From assembly GCA_012862575.1 (NCBI GenBank), contig BLSF01000053.1, forward strand, positions 62,001 to 126,000: a DNA stretch of 64,000 bases. Direction: 5' to 3'. This document shows positions 44,293 through 55,145 of the stretch, piece by piece (positions within the stretch are counted from its first letter, which is position 1; the number at the start of each line of letters is the position of its first letter). The notes beneath the pieces are model-generated. The model had not been told where the DNA came from and ran no database searches. It worked only from the letters and a program-made list of their open reading frames with translations. Source of the stretch: Parietichytrium sp. I65-24A (Eukaryota; Sar; Bigyra; Thraustochytrida; Thraustochytriidae). The translations under genes and the position numbers were made by a program.

Positions 44293-45162
44293 TTAAGGGC
44301 GCGCAAGAGCTGCCAAAGGACTAATCGCGCGTGGAAGGCACAACTTGATGGAAGTGTACTGGCAGCGCTTCTCCCCAACATTGTCTCCGATCGTGTACGT
44401 GAGACCTTGGCATGCCTGGGATCTGCCGTTGTATTCCGCGCAGGCGTAATAGTTCTCAAGATAAGTTGAAACGTCTGTCCTCTGCATAAGAGAAGTTGGC
44501 GCTACAGTCGGACTCGCAGTAGTCGGTGCCATCGTCGGTGGCTTTGCGTACTTGCGAGTGTCAGTTACGCACCTCTTCTGCTTCTTCATCCACTTGCAAT
44601 AAGCAATATACTTGTTGTTGACGGTGGTCTTGAGCCTCTTGCAACTCTTGGAACTGGTCATCGCAGCGCATTCTAGATTTTCATCACTCCACAACTCGTA
44701 ACTAGTTGTTGGTGCAGATGTCGTTGGTGCAGAGGTAGTAGGAGAGACGGTTGGTGCGCCAGTGGTACGCTCCGTGATTGTTTTAGGCATACAGGTCCCA
44801 GCATAGTACTGGCATCGCCTTTTTCCTGCGAGGCCGTGTCCGGATGGGAATTTGACGCTCTTGCACTTGCTCTTCTTCTTACGGTACTTGAGGCAAAATG
44901 CTTCCTCGGTCTTCCAGTATTCATATGCAGTGGTTGGAGCACTTGTTGGTACTGCAGTTGTCGGAGCCTTTGTTGGCACGGCAACGATGACTGTTTCAGG
45001 ATCAGACGCAGACTCGGTCTCGTTGAACGCCACTACCTCTCCGTCGGTGTCGTCGTATGCCGTGCCATTCCCATCAGCAATTTCCACGATTCCTTCTGCG
45101 ACCTCCTGGGCGCTTGCGCTCAAGCCAAAGGCCGAGAGCAGTAGAACCGAGAGGACCTTCAT
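44293..45162 (-). CDS. Secreted Thr/Pro-linker protein with three Cys-rich modules
   Basis: A 289-residue secreted protein. A signal peptide (residues 1-18, cleavage likely after SASA) is followed by an acidic segment with NGT and NET sequons. Three similar modules, each with four Cys, follow: about 88-125, 163-197 and 236-270. The spacing is roughly C-x8/9-C-x14-16-C-x6-8-C, with an aromatic residue often two after the third Cys. Linkers are repeats of PTTxAPTT type, which look like sites for O-glycosylation. The modules resemble, in loose spacing only, those of the LicD-like protein at 55146-58463. I do not recognise a named family. A cell-wall or extracellular-matrix role is plausible inference. 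Confidence 0.8.
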   Translation of the reverse strand: MKVLSVLLLSAFGLSASAQEVAEGIVEIADGNGTAYDDTDGEVVAFNETESASDPETVIVAVPTKAPTTAVPTSAPTTAYEYWKTEEAFCLKYRKKKSKCKSVKFPSGHGLAGKRRCQYYAGTCMPKTITERTTGAPTVSPTTSAPTTSAPTTSYELWSDENLECAAMTSSKSCKRLKTTVNNKYIAYCKWMKKQKRCVTDTRKYAKPPTMAPTTASPTVAPTSLMQRTDVSTYLENYYACAEYNGRSQACQGLTYTIGDNVGEKRCQYTSIKLCLPRAISPLAALARP

Positions 45163-45526
45163 GATTCCTTTTGCTTGGTTGTGCTTTAGACTTTCGTGTT
45201 CTGGTGATTACTGTTCTTTCCACGCGTCCAGTTTGGGGTTTGCTGAATGGTGAGGTGGAGGTCCTGCCAAAAGTGGAGGGGGCAGTATCGGCGCTACTTC
45301 TTGCGGTATGGATAATGTGCTCCACATCAGATTTGTCCTCTGTATGATATGCCTGCATTCGCTTGTTTACGTTGGCTTGGCATCTGTCCAAGTTTTCAGC
45401 AACGTTGAAACACATTGGGGCTACGCCAAGGCGTTAATGAACCAATCTCAGATCGCTCTGTACCTTTCGTAGGGCGTTTGCCAATGTTTAATAGATTGAA
45501 TTTACATGTCAGCTCAGTAAACGTGT

Positions 45527-45850
45527 TTGGATGCAGCGGGGTTGACCTCAAGGTGGAAAATGGCCAAATTTTCGAGAGGAGTTGGGCCCCGCCATTCCCG
45601 CCATCCACGACAAAAGGTCTCCTTGTGTCAGTTGAATCTGGGGCTTGTCCATGGCTCAGCGACAGTTGCCTGTTATCAGATTTCCTTGGCTCCGCTCACA
45701 AAGGCGGAGTGGCAATGGGGTTGAGCCGTTGGTCAAACATCTTTGGCATTCTGTTCCCTCTCTAACATTCTCGGGTACTGGGTACCAGTGCTTAGCGTTG
45801 AGAGCGTCTTCGGACACGTTGCCCACAAACATCAGGTCCTGCGATTAAGT
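45527..45850 (+). mobile_element. Possible hAT transposase C-terminal relic
   Basis: In one plus-strand frame an EWQW block is followed, after an in-frame stop at 45722-45724, by a stretch with LSNILGYWVPVLSVESVFG and then HVAHKH. The order resembles the dimerisation region of hAT transposases (WW, then P.LS..A..YL..P..S..SERVFS). No terminal repeats were found. It is a weak call. Confidence 0.2.
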
Positions 45851-47183
45851 CATTCGACCAATCATTCAATTAATCAATCAATCAAAGCAGCCAACGAGAT
45901 TGACCCGCACGATGCATAGAATTAATTCCCCAGTGAGAGAGACATTTGCCATCCACTGTAGCGTCCAGCTTTTTCCCATCTTCCACCTTCCAATGTTTAC
46001 AGTCCTTTTTGACTCTCTTGCGTCACTCATTCAATCCCTTCCACTACCAGCGCCTACCGTTTCTCTAATGATCAGCAAGTGTGAATCGAAATGTGCGTTG
46101 ACGTGAGTCGGCACCTATCACTGTTTACGCTGAGTGAGGCCTAGAGGCCAAGCCGGTACACTCAATTGCACGATCAGAACAACTCTCAAGAGTTCTTGCT
46201 TCTGTTGTTGCAAGTTTACCCGTTAGAGTTGATATTTCGGGTAGTGAAGTGTTATTGGCAGAACGAAGTTGTGCTAGTATTAGTACTCGTACTAGTGACG
46301 ACGATGGCTCTGGATCGGGTCTTTCTTGTGGATTTTATAAAAATCTAAAGCTATTACTTTGGTCATTGTTGCTTTTTGATTGATTGAGATTGGATTGACA
46401 GTGAGAACAACTTTTTTCTAACGAACAGTAAAGTTTTGCTTGGTTCATTCTCACAGTGTGAGTTGCCATTTCAGAGTCAGAGTTCAGAACTGAGAACCCA
46501 GATCGCTCCGTTGCTCTGATCGAAAACGAAAAAAGAAGAAATCCCAACTTCCAATGAAAAGAAGAAAAGGACAAAGCAATAGTCTCTCATACAGTTGATT
46601 AAAATCATCAACTTCGAAACAACAAAATGGAAATGGATGAAGCTAAATTACGAAAAGAGGAGAGAAAGTCTATTGCGAGGCGAACGAACTAACGTAAAAG
46701 CTCGCTGGAAAAAAGCGGGCTCGGGTACTTTTGCCAACGGGACAACGCGCTCCCGCTCTTCTTGCCGCGACTGTTGACGTTTGGGCCGCTCGGCCGCCTT
46801 CTCAACTGCCCATACATTTACATTACTCCAATCAGAGTTCAACAAAACAAAGCTGCAGGCACTTGGACGGCGTGAGACATTTCTGTGGAACGGAGCGCTA
46901 TTTCACGGGCAAGAGATGGCGCAGCGACTCCTCTGCATGTATCCGGGCCACCAGGATCACCAGGATGTCGAATTGAAGGCCTTCTCTGCTTCTCGCAGAG
47001 GCTGGCTTGGCTGGTTAGGTTTTCAACGGTACTGCGAACATGCCATCCCGCTAACGAATTGCAACGAACGTAATGGCGTCTCGACTCTTGCTTGCTTTGC
47101 GCTTGCTTTCAAACAGAGGGGCCACCCACCCCCGCTAGTGTCACTTTGAATTGTGCCTAATGCCCCCTCTGTCAAGTTGTCTC

Positions 47184-47307
47184 NNNNNNNNNNNNNNNNN
47201 NNNNNNNNNNNNNNNNNNNNNNNNNNNNNNNNNNNNNNNNNNNNNNNNNNNNNNNNNNNNNNNNNNNNNNNNNNNNNNNNNNNNNNNNNNNNNNNNNNNN
47301 NNNNNNN
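47184..47307. other. Assembly gap (124 N)
   Basis: A run of N bases. Nothing can be said of this stretch. Confidence 1.
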
Positions 47308-47625
47308 ATCTTCGCGACGGTCAATGGCATTCCTGGGTGGGAAAATCGTTTCTTACATTGGAGTGATAGAATTTGCGCAAGTGGGAGACGAGGAGACAGT
47401 CCTCCTGACTTGATTTTAGCTCTCAAACTTCAGCATGGGGTGGGTTGATGAGGGGGTGCAATTCCAGCACAACCTCGCAAGTAAATGTGGGCCACAACCA
47501 AAGACCATGGAAAGGGAACTCCCCTTTCAGCATGCCACAACAATTGGAACATGAGACTCGATACGTGCGTGTCTGGAGAACTCACGAACAGCACCAAAGG
47601 CTATGGATAGGAAAGACTCGTGCTG

Positions 47626-48045
47626 TCACTCCCGCGGCGAGCATATGAAGCCAGCCCATTTGAACGGTGGCTGCAAGCCATCTCCTGACGGGTGCGGGTC
47701 ATGCCAGCACTCTACGGTGAGGCCATCCTCTTGCACAATAGCTACAACGCAGTGGGCGTGCTCCCCGCGCGGAGACTTTCCGGCCAAGATGCACTTTGTG
47801 CCTGCCGCCGCAGAACCGCCGGCCAGCTGAGGGCTGTCAGGGCCAATATTTACGCGCAGGAGCCCGAGATTCTCGTCCTTCAAAAACCCGTCCAGCGCCG
47901 CGCGATGGTCTGCAAAGGCCAGAAAATTCGGCACGCTCTCGAGCGAATCGGCGTTCAGCATCGTCGCCACGCACGCCTGTAACGCGTTGCCCTTGCCCGC
48001 GTCCATCTCCGTCTGCACGAACTTGCGCACCTCGTCGCTGGCCAT
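47626..48045 (-). CDS. Small C39-like Cys/His/Asp protein, possible papain-fold
   Basis: A 139-residue single-exon protein. It resembles small uncharacterised bacterial and phage proteins with a peptidase-C39-like layout: an N-terminal ALQACVATML block (Cys25 as possible nucleophile), VPNFLAF, the KSPRGEHAHCVV block (His98), and WHDPHPSGDGL (Asp116). The spacing of Cys, His and Asp fits a papain-like triad. No signal peptide or membrane helix is present, so it should be cytosolic. The start ATG opens the frame. The nearest bacterial-type relatives suggest possible gene transfer, but this rests on recall of the motif pattern and not on a search. Activity and substrate are unknown. Confidence 0.75.
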   Translation of the reverse strand: MASDEVRKFVQTEMDAGKGNALQACVATMLNADSLESVPNFLAFADHRAALDGFLKDENLGLLRVNIGPDSPQLAGGSAAAGTKCILAGKSPRGEHAHCVVAIVQEDGLTVECWHDPHPSGDGLQPPFKWAGFICSPRE

Positions 48046-48477
48046 CCTTCTCTTCCGCTCTCAGTCCCGCGCGGCAGCGACTTATTTCTTGCGCCTTGTT
48101 GAACAAAATTTCCCGGTCCGCGCTCTTGGAGCTTCCTGCCGTGTTCAATGCGATGTGTACCTAGCTAGCTGCTGGTGTGTACTCGAGCACACTGAAAGTT
48201 TGTACTGTCTCAAATAATAGATCCAGTAGATTCACAGTCATTTGATGAACTCAATTAGTCCACCAAGTAAACATCTCTGCTCTGCTTTGCAATCGATCCA
48301 GATATGACTGTGAAAGCAAGAACAGCGAGCTATCGTGTCCAGCCCAAACGCAAGAACAGGTTGACGCTTTGGGCTCGGGTAGGCGAAAGAAATTATTGTG
48401 ATAAAGTGCTTATTGCAAACAGTTACAGTACATATATGAGACAGGTTATCGCCGCACACAAACAAGCGCCACCAGGG
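48046..48477. other. Intergenic between C39-like and fucosyltransferase-like genes
   Basis: 432 bp between two genes on the minus strand. A CTAGCTAGCTGCTGG word lies at about 48161. No gene is seen. Confidence 0.6.
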
Positions 48478-49854
48478 CTAACGAGGAAAGGTGAGCGTTG
48501 AGTTTGTGTCCAGTTGGAAGTATTGCCCTCGCTTTCTCCGGCGATTTCGCATTGCTGAAATGTAGTACGAGAATGTGGAACCGGATGAGCCAGACCACCT
48601 CTCTGCATAATCACCCAAAATCTGGTCAATGAAAGCCATCACTGTCCCGCGCATGGAATAGGGGAGGTGCGCAAAGAGTGAGTGGATTACTTTCTGATCG
48701 AGATCCTTGGCAAACACTAGTTTACTGTAGCCGTGGCGCTTCATAAGAGGGGTGAAAAAGTCCAGGTTCTTCTCGTCAGTCGCAACGTAGAGAGGTATGG
48801 ATTTGTCAAACCTGTGAAGTTTGATGCTGTGATACTTGAGGTAGGCCTTGATCGACCGGCGCTCCCTAAAGGCGCTGTCTCCTCTCCTAATATGGAACGC
48901 GTTGTACCGCGGCCCATGAGACGCGATGGCTCTCAGTGCAGCTGCTTGAAGATACTTTGAGAAGACCATCGCGTAGTTTATGAGAGTATAGTATCTCGAG
49001 TCAGTGGTGGCGCAGCATTTCCACATGGAGGTCTTGTGCCAAAACACAACGTCCGCCTTTTCGTCCGCCCATCGTTGCTTGATTCGCTCCTCAGAGAGGA
49101 AAGATATGACTGCTGGGCGCTCGTAAACCCTCCAAGAGAGATGCTTCAAAATGCCGTTCATATACGTGTCCATGCTACCTGTGTGTACTTTAATGCCTTT
49201 GTAGACAACAGCCTCCAGCTCTTCGAGGTCAAAGACCATGTGCATAGGAATGACCTCATTTTCGCCGAAACGGTTGAAATTGGAGTAGTAGTTTGAGTGC
49301 GGCGCAACCGGAGGGAGGACAAGCGTGCGATTCATGGAATTTGCTGCCATGATTGCCCACCGGAGGATGAGTCTCTGATTTCCCCAACCTCCGGATGGCT
49401 GGTACAGAAAGTAACGCCCTGTTTCATTGCTGGTAATTCGGTACTTCTCCGGCAACACAGTCCACTGCTCTAAAGCAGTCAAATTTTCTGAATATATGTC
49501 AAAGTCTGGGATGGTGGCATTGTCGACGAGGTTCAAGTCCGCATGCGAGTCCAGTTCGTCAACTGCTTCCGAGGGATCTTGGAATCCGGCATTTTCGTTC
49601 TCGATGTCGCTCGGTTCCAAGTCGAAACCAGAACTCACAGCGTCCAGTTCCTGTGCTTCAAATATGCCAAGGTCGTTTTGCTCCGCCGCCAGTACGATTG
49701 AATTGTATGGCTGCGTCTTAAACACCTTTACTCTTAAGAGATTGCTCTCGGTTATCTGGTACAGCAGCGCGGTACTCAGCACTGCGGTCGCCACCAACCA
49801 TACCAAGTAAATCAGCGACTTTGTACGTGCCGAGAACCAGCTCAGCTCCGCCAT
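48478..49854 (-). CDS. GDP-fucose O-fucosyltransferase-like type II membrane protein
   Basis: A 458-residue Golgi- or ER-type glycosyltransferase of the protein O-fucosyltransferase (GT65/GT68-like) fold. A short cytosolic tail and one membrane helix (about 13-32) start the protein at MAELSWFSAR; the frame upstream has no ATG. An acidic stem (about 55-130) with NAT and NLT sequons follows. The catalytic part shows YFLYQPSGGWGNQRLIL (148-164), LVLPPVAPHS, the donor-binding motif HIRRGD (321-326), PLYVATDEKNLDFF, and a C-terminal SGSSGSTFSYYI block. The Gly-Asn-Gln-Arg and HxRRGD motifs are the family hallmarks. The acceptor is unknown and could be protein or polysaccharide. Confidence 0.87.
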   Translation of the reverse strand: MAELSWFSARTKSLIYLVWLVATAVLSTALLYQITESNLLRVKVFKTQPYNSIVLAAEQNDLGIFEAQELDAVSSGFDLEPSDIENENAGFQDPSEAVDELDSHADLNLVDNATIPDFDIYSENLTALEQWTVLPEKYRITSNETGRYFLYQPSGGWGNQRLILRWAIMAANSMNRTLVLPPVAPHSNYYSNFNRFGENEVIPMHMVFDLEELEAVVYKGIKVHTGSMDTYMNGILKHLSWRVYERPAVISFLSEERIKQRWADEKADVVFWHKTSMWKCCATTDSRYYTLINYAMVFSKYLQAAALRAIASHGPRYNAFHIRRGDSAFRERRSIKAYLKYHSIKLHRFDKSIPLYVATDEKNLDFFTPLMKRHGYSKLVFAKDLDQKVIHSLFAHLPYSMRGTVMAFIDQILGDYAERWSGSSGSTFSYYISAMRNRRRKRGQYFQLDTNSTLTFPR

Positions 49855-52586
49855 GTTGTCTTTCCTTAGAAACAAGGAATCAGAACCATGACGTGGTGAC
49901 GACTGCGCCCCAGCCGCCCACTCCCCGCAGTCTCGTAAGATCTCCGTCTTGTCAGCCCGTCGTTCGTCGGCCCACGAGGTCCCCGTGCGCCAACGTGACC
50001 CCAAGCCCGCTCCCCAGAGCCAATGTCACAATCTTCGAGCCCCCCACCACCGCCACGTGCACCGATCCCCGGACCAACAGCCACGCCCAGACACGGACAC
50101 AGAAACAGACACAGACACAGACACAAACACAAACACAGACCCGTCCCCGCGCCTGCAATGCCGCCCGACTGAAACTAACGCACGTACGTACGTGTACGCG
50201 TGCGCACACTTCCACTTCGGGGTCTCCACCTCCTCTGGGAGCTCCAAGTCTGCTTCTGTCTCTCTCTCTCTCTCTCTCTTTCTATCTCGCACTCAATCAC
50301 TGTGCCATTTCCTACCCGGATGCATAGCTGGCCCCTAGGCGAGAACCGCCTGGAAACAAGAGGCCCACAGCAGGCAATTGGCTAGCACAGCATCCCAGGA
50401 TTAGTGTTTGAATAGTTTAGTATCTGGTGCCAGGACAGGCGCTAAATTTAGGACCGGCGGGCCCGGGATATAGTCGATTGAGTCCCTCTGATTAAACGGA
50501 AGTAAAGTTTGCCCTAACGCCCCCCTCGAGTCGGTCTCGATGTAGACTGACTGGTAGCTAGCTAGCTAGTGCGGGGAGACAGAGAGAGGGAGAGAGTGCG
50601 GCTGTTGGGTGCGGAGATAGTCAGTGCTTGCTGCGCGTGAAAGTTGAAAGTGAACGAATTGTTTGTTTTGTTTGCTTGGGTGGAAGATACGCATGTATGG
50701 ATCGAAACCACGACTCGAGACCGACGTTGAGGTCATCGTTGACAGGTCCATTTTAGTTTATGTAAGATCTGTTCAATTGTGAAAAAACGAGGAAAGATAT
50801 TTCGTACACAAAATGTATTGTTGAATGAATTGGATTAACGAATGAATGAGTGCATTACAGGAATGAGAATGCGCTGCCAGAGCCAAATGGGAAGAATTTC
50901 AAGTATATTTTTCATCGTTCTATTTTCTAAAGGCGTTGTGGCCTGAGGTTTTCGCAGTCATACGATCGCAGGCTCCTTCCTCGCGAAACGGGGTCGCTCG
51001 GCACAATGCAATACAGTACTGAGTACCGGTACTGTACAATTACTGAGTGCAAGGCTGGGCCACGTTCTGGCAGAGTGCATACTCTGGGCCAGGGCAGTCA
51101 GTACTCGCTCGCGCGCGCCAGTCAAAAGTGAAGAGTCGGGACTGACGAGTTTTGATTGTTGAAAAACTTCGCAGTTGAAATGCCGAATCGCCATGAAATG
51201 GACAGTCATCGCCGATCCGATCGCGTTGCAAAAAGAAGTACGAGATCGTCCTTCAGTCATTCGTGGGTTCTCAGCGCACTCTTTTGCCCCATGTACAAAT
51301 ATACAAGCTGTGTAGCGGGGACTATCGGTGAATAGAAGTGTCCCATAACGTTTGACGAAACTGTTAGCTGGCAAAGTCTTCGATTGACAGAAGTAACCTT
51401 GGCCTCCGAACCACAACGAGCTGTGTAGTTGGCGCTCTGTGCTGATGATGTGCGGGCTTTGACTCAATTTTTGATGATGTTGTGAGGAGAGCACTGGTCC
51501 TCACTGTCAGCTCTTGCTCAGTATCTGGAGTGCTTTTGCACGGTTGCAGATCAGGGCGTCGAATACAAGTCACTCCTTAGACGAGCGAACCGGATCGGAT
51601 TCGTCCGTTGCATACAGACACCAGGATTGGTACTCGAGCGCCAATATGATACTCAGAATATGTCCTCGTAAAGAACTAGTACGCAGGGATCCGATGACAA
51701 ACATTGATTCTCTGTGCTACCGTCCTCGAACATACTAACTGATTGTCTGTGAATCGTATGCATTTGGTACGTGTGATGTGTACTTGAAAGAAAGAGATGC
51801 ACATGTGCTACTTGAGCTCTGAGTTTGCCGCCGTCCTCGAGCAAACCAACCGTATTCTCTTCCATCACGAACTAAACCTTTTTATCTCGCTGCCAATGCA
51901 TCAAAAATGCTGTAATACATCGTTTTCTTGGAGTACGTGCGAAGCGTGCAGTTGAAAAAAAGAACACCTGTTATTCTTCCTTTTCAAAAGTCTGCAGCCC
52001 TTCCAGAACGAACAAGCCAACCGCTACCCGGCATCTATTTGAGGACACAATTTTTGCCGAGACTGCGAATATGTTTCTTACTGCTGTCACCTCTCAGTAT
52101 CTTCCAAGTAGAGGGAACGAAGTTTTGACTGTGAACGGATCATCCATCTCAACAAGCTGTGCCGATGAATAGTGCCAATTGCAGCGATCAGTTAAAGTTC
52201 GCAACAGAGTGTAGACAGTGTAAGCGCTTTGCTCATGCTGACATCCTGCAATATGTGCTCATAGTTCTATTTTGCGTGCTGACAGCTTGTGCAGACTAAT
52301 GATCTCAATCAAGCATTCAACCAACTTCATTGGGAGTTCGGGGCATCCTCGCAGTGGCGGGCGAGAAAGATCAATCGATTGATATTCTGCGAGAAAGAGG
52401 TGGTTTTAGTCTCAGTGATTTGGACTTGGGGAAAACCCCTTCTGTTCACCGCCAAGTATACATCGTGTCGAGAAATGTTACACGCTATCGTCGTCAAGTC
52501 ACACAAGTGGTGCCAAAAAAATGAATAGAAAGATTACTGTGAAAAATGTTTACCAAATGAGGGAGAACCCATATCAGAGATTACAG
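49855..52586. other. Fucosyltransferase-like gene leader and intergenic, no supported gene
   Basis: A 2.7-kb stretch. The first 450 bp carry CACACA/ACAGAC and (CT)n repeats (GA in the gene's sense strand). GTAC words with ACCGGTAC lie at about 51018. The rest shows only short overlapping open frames. Confidence 0.55.
50258..50279. repeat. (CT)n microsatellite
   Basis: Eleven CT units, about 400 bp upstream of the fucosyltransferase-like start. In the gene's sense direction it is a GA tract. Confidence 0.9.
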
Positions 52587-53653
52587 TTAATCCTCATCAT
52601 CGCTATCGTCGCCGTCCATTTCCATCTCTTCAACCCTTTTCCTACCCCACTCGTATGCATCCTCGCGAACAGCTTTAGGCACGAGCTCGAACTCCCAGTT
52701 GCTGTCCTTGCAAATCCAGCCAGCCTCCAATTCGAAGGGCTTGTCTTTTCCTTCTTCACGGATGGTGTGAATAATGAAAGCGATCTGCTTGAGAGCTTCC
52801 GCGCAAGTGAGCTCAGAGAGCTTGAGCTTCTCGACCTCAGTTTTTGCAGCCTGCTTAGCCTTGCCCACCGCGCATCCGTGGAACCGGTACTGCGCGCCGG
52901 AAGGGTCGACCATGTGCAAAAATGGCTCCTGCAAAGTTGTGTCGAAGGCAGTCACGAGAGTACAAAGGCCAAATGGGCGGTATCCTCCATAGGTGGTGTA
53001 AGCGTGAAAGTAATGGCCCATCCGGTCTGCGAGAACATGGGGAGGCACGTCGATGCCATAGTAGTCTTCATAGTTTTCGGTTTCTGCCTTTGCAGCTGAG
53101 ACTACCGCCCTTCCGTCAGCAGCGTACCCAGTGAATGCAATACCGGCATGCTTGCCAACTGGGTGAACTCTTCTGCCGCTTCCGTCAGCGAGCAATTTGG
53201 ACATAATGAGCTTCTCCACGCCGATCACTACACCGTCTTTGCACTTGAGTCCAATCAGTGCCCCTGCATTCTCCACCGCTTTGGCGGCATAGTCAATTTG
53301 AAACACTCGACCATCCGGTGAATAGATATTGCACCCCTACACAATTCCAGCCATATATTGTCAGCCCAGCCCATTCCATCATCCCTATTCGTCCACCAAT
53401 CGCCCGCGCAGCGCATGCACACCAGAAAAGCCGCATCGCATCAACTTACAAGATCGTACTAAGATTTTCACCAACCGCCGTCACATCCCAGCACCAGATT
53501 CCCCATCACCGCCGTGCCAAACGCATCAAAATCACACACATTCGTGAGTTCATCGCCTCTCCACAGCTCGCTTCCATCGCCAAATCTCCCATCTTTCCCC
53601 GCACTCTCTCCTTTTCATCCATCGCCACTTACCCCAGAGCCCACCGAGCTCAT
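52587..53653 (-). CDS. PSMA3: 20S proteasome subunit alpha type-3 (alpha-7), three exons
   Basis: Exons 53633-53653, 53450-53458 and 52587-53336 give 259 residues. This is a structural alpha subunit (alpha-7) of the 20S proteasome outer ring. The spliced N-terminus reads MSSVGSG, YDL, then GCNIYSPDGRVFQIDYA, aligning without a gap to the human PSMA3 start. Other matches are KAVENAG, CKDGVVIGVEKLIMSKL, HAYTTYGGYRPFG, MVDPSGAQYRFHGCAVGKAKQAAKTEVEKL, and an acidic C-terminal tail (EEMEMDGDDSDDED). Introns are 113 and 174 bp with GTAAG donors. The YDL residues come from a 9-nt micro-exon. Without it the alpha-ring N-terminal gate motif would be lost, so the micro-exon is needed. A (CT)n tract lies 30-50 bp upstream. 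Confidence 0.93.
53450..53458 (-). other. PSMA3: 9-nt micro-exon (Tyr-Asp-Leu) of PSMA3
   Basis: TACGATCTT, preceded by CTTAG and followed by GTAAGTTG. It encodes the YDL of the conserved GYD motif and keeps phase 0 at both ends. Confidence 0.85.
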
Positions 53654-55145
53654 CTTGTCCCGTCAGTATTCCACTCTCTTTCCCTCTCTCTCTCTCTCTC
53701 TCTGCAAGCCCCGCACCTAGTCCCGAGGATGCGTCCCAGTCCGCGGTATCGTGCACGCGTACGCGAAGTGTCCCGCTGTGCGTACCGGTTTGTCTAAGTG
53801 ATTGTCCCGAAGGATAGCAGTTTGCCTGTTGAACAAGTGTGCCGAAAAGTTGCGAGGATTCCTTTCTCAGTTCGCTTCCTTGCTGCTTCGCTGGATGGGA
53901 GCTTCCTCGGGGTTCTGTCTGTTCGCCGGGTTCGGGAGAGAACATCGAGGTGTTCCTCGGGACAGGACGAACTGATCCTTCGTTCGGCGGCGAGGCTTCG
54001 CGCTGTTCCCTTTTCGAAGGAAGGCTCTCTTGTTCTTTGCAGATTTGCTTCCGATTGTTCGTTCCACTTCGATGTGCATGACGTTTGTCGATTTGACTGA
54101 GAGGCTTCTGACAGTATTCTCCAAAACAGATATAACACGGAGAGGAATCAAGGCGGCCAATGGCGCTCTCGAAATTGAAAGGATAGAAAGATAGAAAGGG
54201 AGCCGGCAATCTTTTGAACAGTTGCACTTGAACGGTTTCCCACTCGATTGATCCACAACATCCCCAACGATCGATGGCAGGTTAGTTAGGTGAGTAGTAC
54301 TCAAGGACTATCTGCGGCTCCGCTTCCAAGTTCGTTTCGCCGGTGCCTGCATCTCATGAACATACCATACCCTTTAGGAAATCGAATGAAACACAGATCC
54401 ACTCGCGAATTTACATCGTTTAAACACAGAAGATCTCTCTGTAAAAGAAACAATAATTCTCCCGCAGCCGCAGCGAAATCGATCTTGCTCTTGATCTTGA
54501 TCTTGGTTTGGTCTTGATCTTGAGAACAAAATGCAACAAAGATTTCTATTCTTCACAATCGAACGTTGGCTGATAGGCTTCGGTTACTTACCCTTAAGAC
54601 TCGGTCGGTAGCGTACGGATATCTGTTTCTGCTGACTGTGGGGTGTAGGTGTATCTGGTAGAACACCTTACAGGGCAGTTGCTAGTTTGCCTTAAGCTAT
54701 AACGTATTACGCGTTTACCCTATTTGGTCCGTGGGACTTGACTCGAAAGTTTGAAGTTTCGACGGAAGATAGCAAAGATCGCTCCTCACAACAGCTTTGC
54801 AGTGGGAGCCTTGCCCTCACAACGTCTCCACTAGTCTCTCCTACTCCAACCCTGATCCCTGCACATCGTACCCTTGTCTCACCTCCCATCGTTTCGTCGA
54901 ATTTCACTACTCTACACTACCACCATCAATAACACTGCACATGTCCCTCTCAGCCATTTAAAACTAACAGTAAGTCAACTAACTTACTCACTACGTTGTC
55001 AGTTTCGAAACTCTTTGGAACACACTGGGACTCTCTCTCTCTCTCTCTCACTCACACAGAGTGTGTCGCATACGTACGTCTCGTCCCATCCGTGCATCGC
55101 GAAATCTGCGAGGTACGCGAGGACCTGGAGGAGCGGTCGGGGATA
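53654..55145. other. Divergent intergenic between PSMA3 and LicD-like genes
   Basis: 1.5 kb. It contains GATCTTGATCTTG-type repeats at about 54480-54520 and a CTCTCT run at about 55032-55050 before the LicD-like gene. No gene is seen. Confidence 0.6.
53684..53703. repeat. (CT)n microsatellite
   Basis: Ten CT units in the PSMA3 promoter/leader, read as GA on the gene's sense strand. Confidence 0.85.

Larger units (their letters stand above)
45163..47625. other. Intergenic with assembly gap, no supported gene
   Basis: A 2.5-kb stretch containing a possible hAT transposase relic at 45527-45850, an ATCA-rich run at about 45860-45885, and a gap of 124 N. An exon could be hidden in the gap. Confidence 0.5.

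Noticed and set aside
46781-47149. 122-codon frame next to the assembly gap
   Set aside because: No domain, no good start context, and competing open frames on the same strand.
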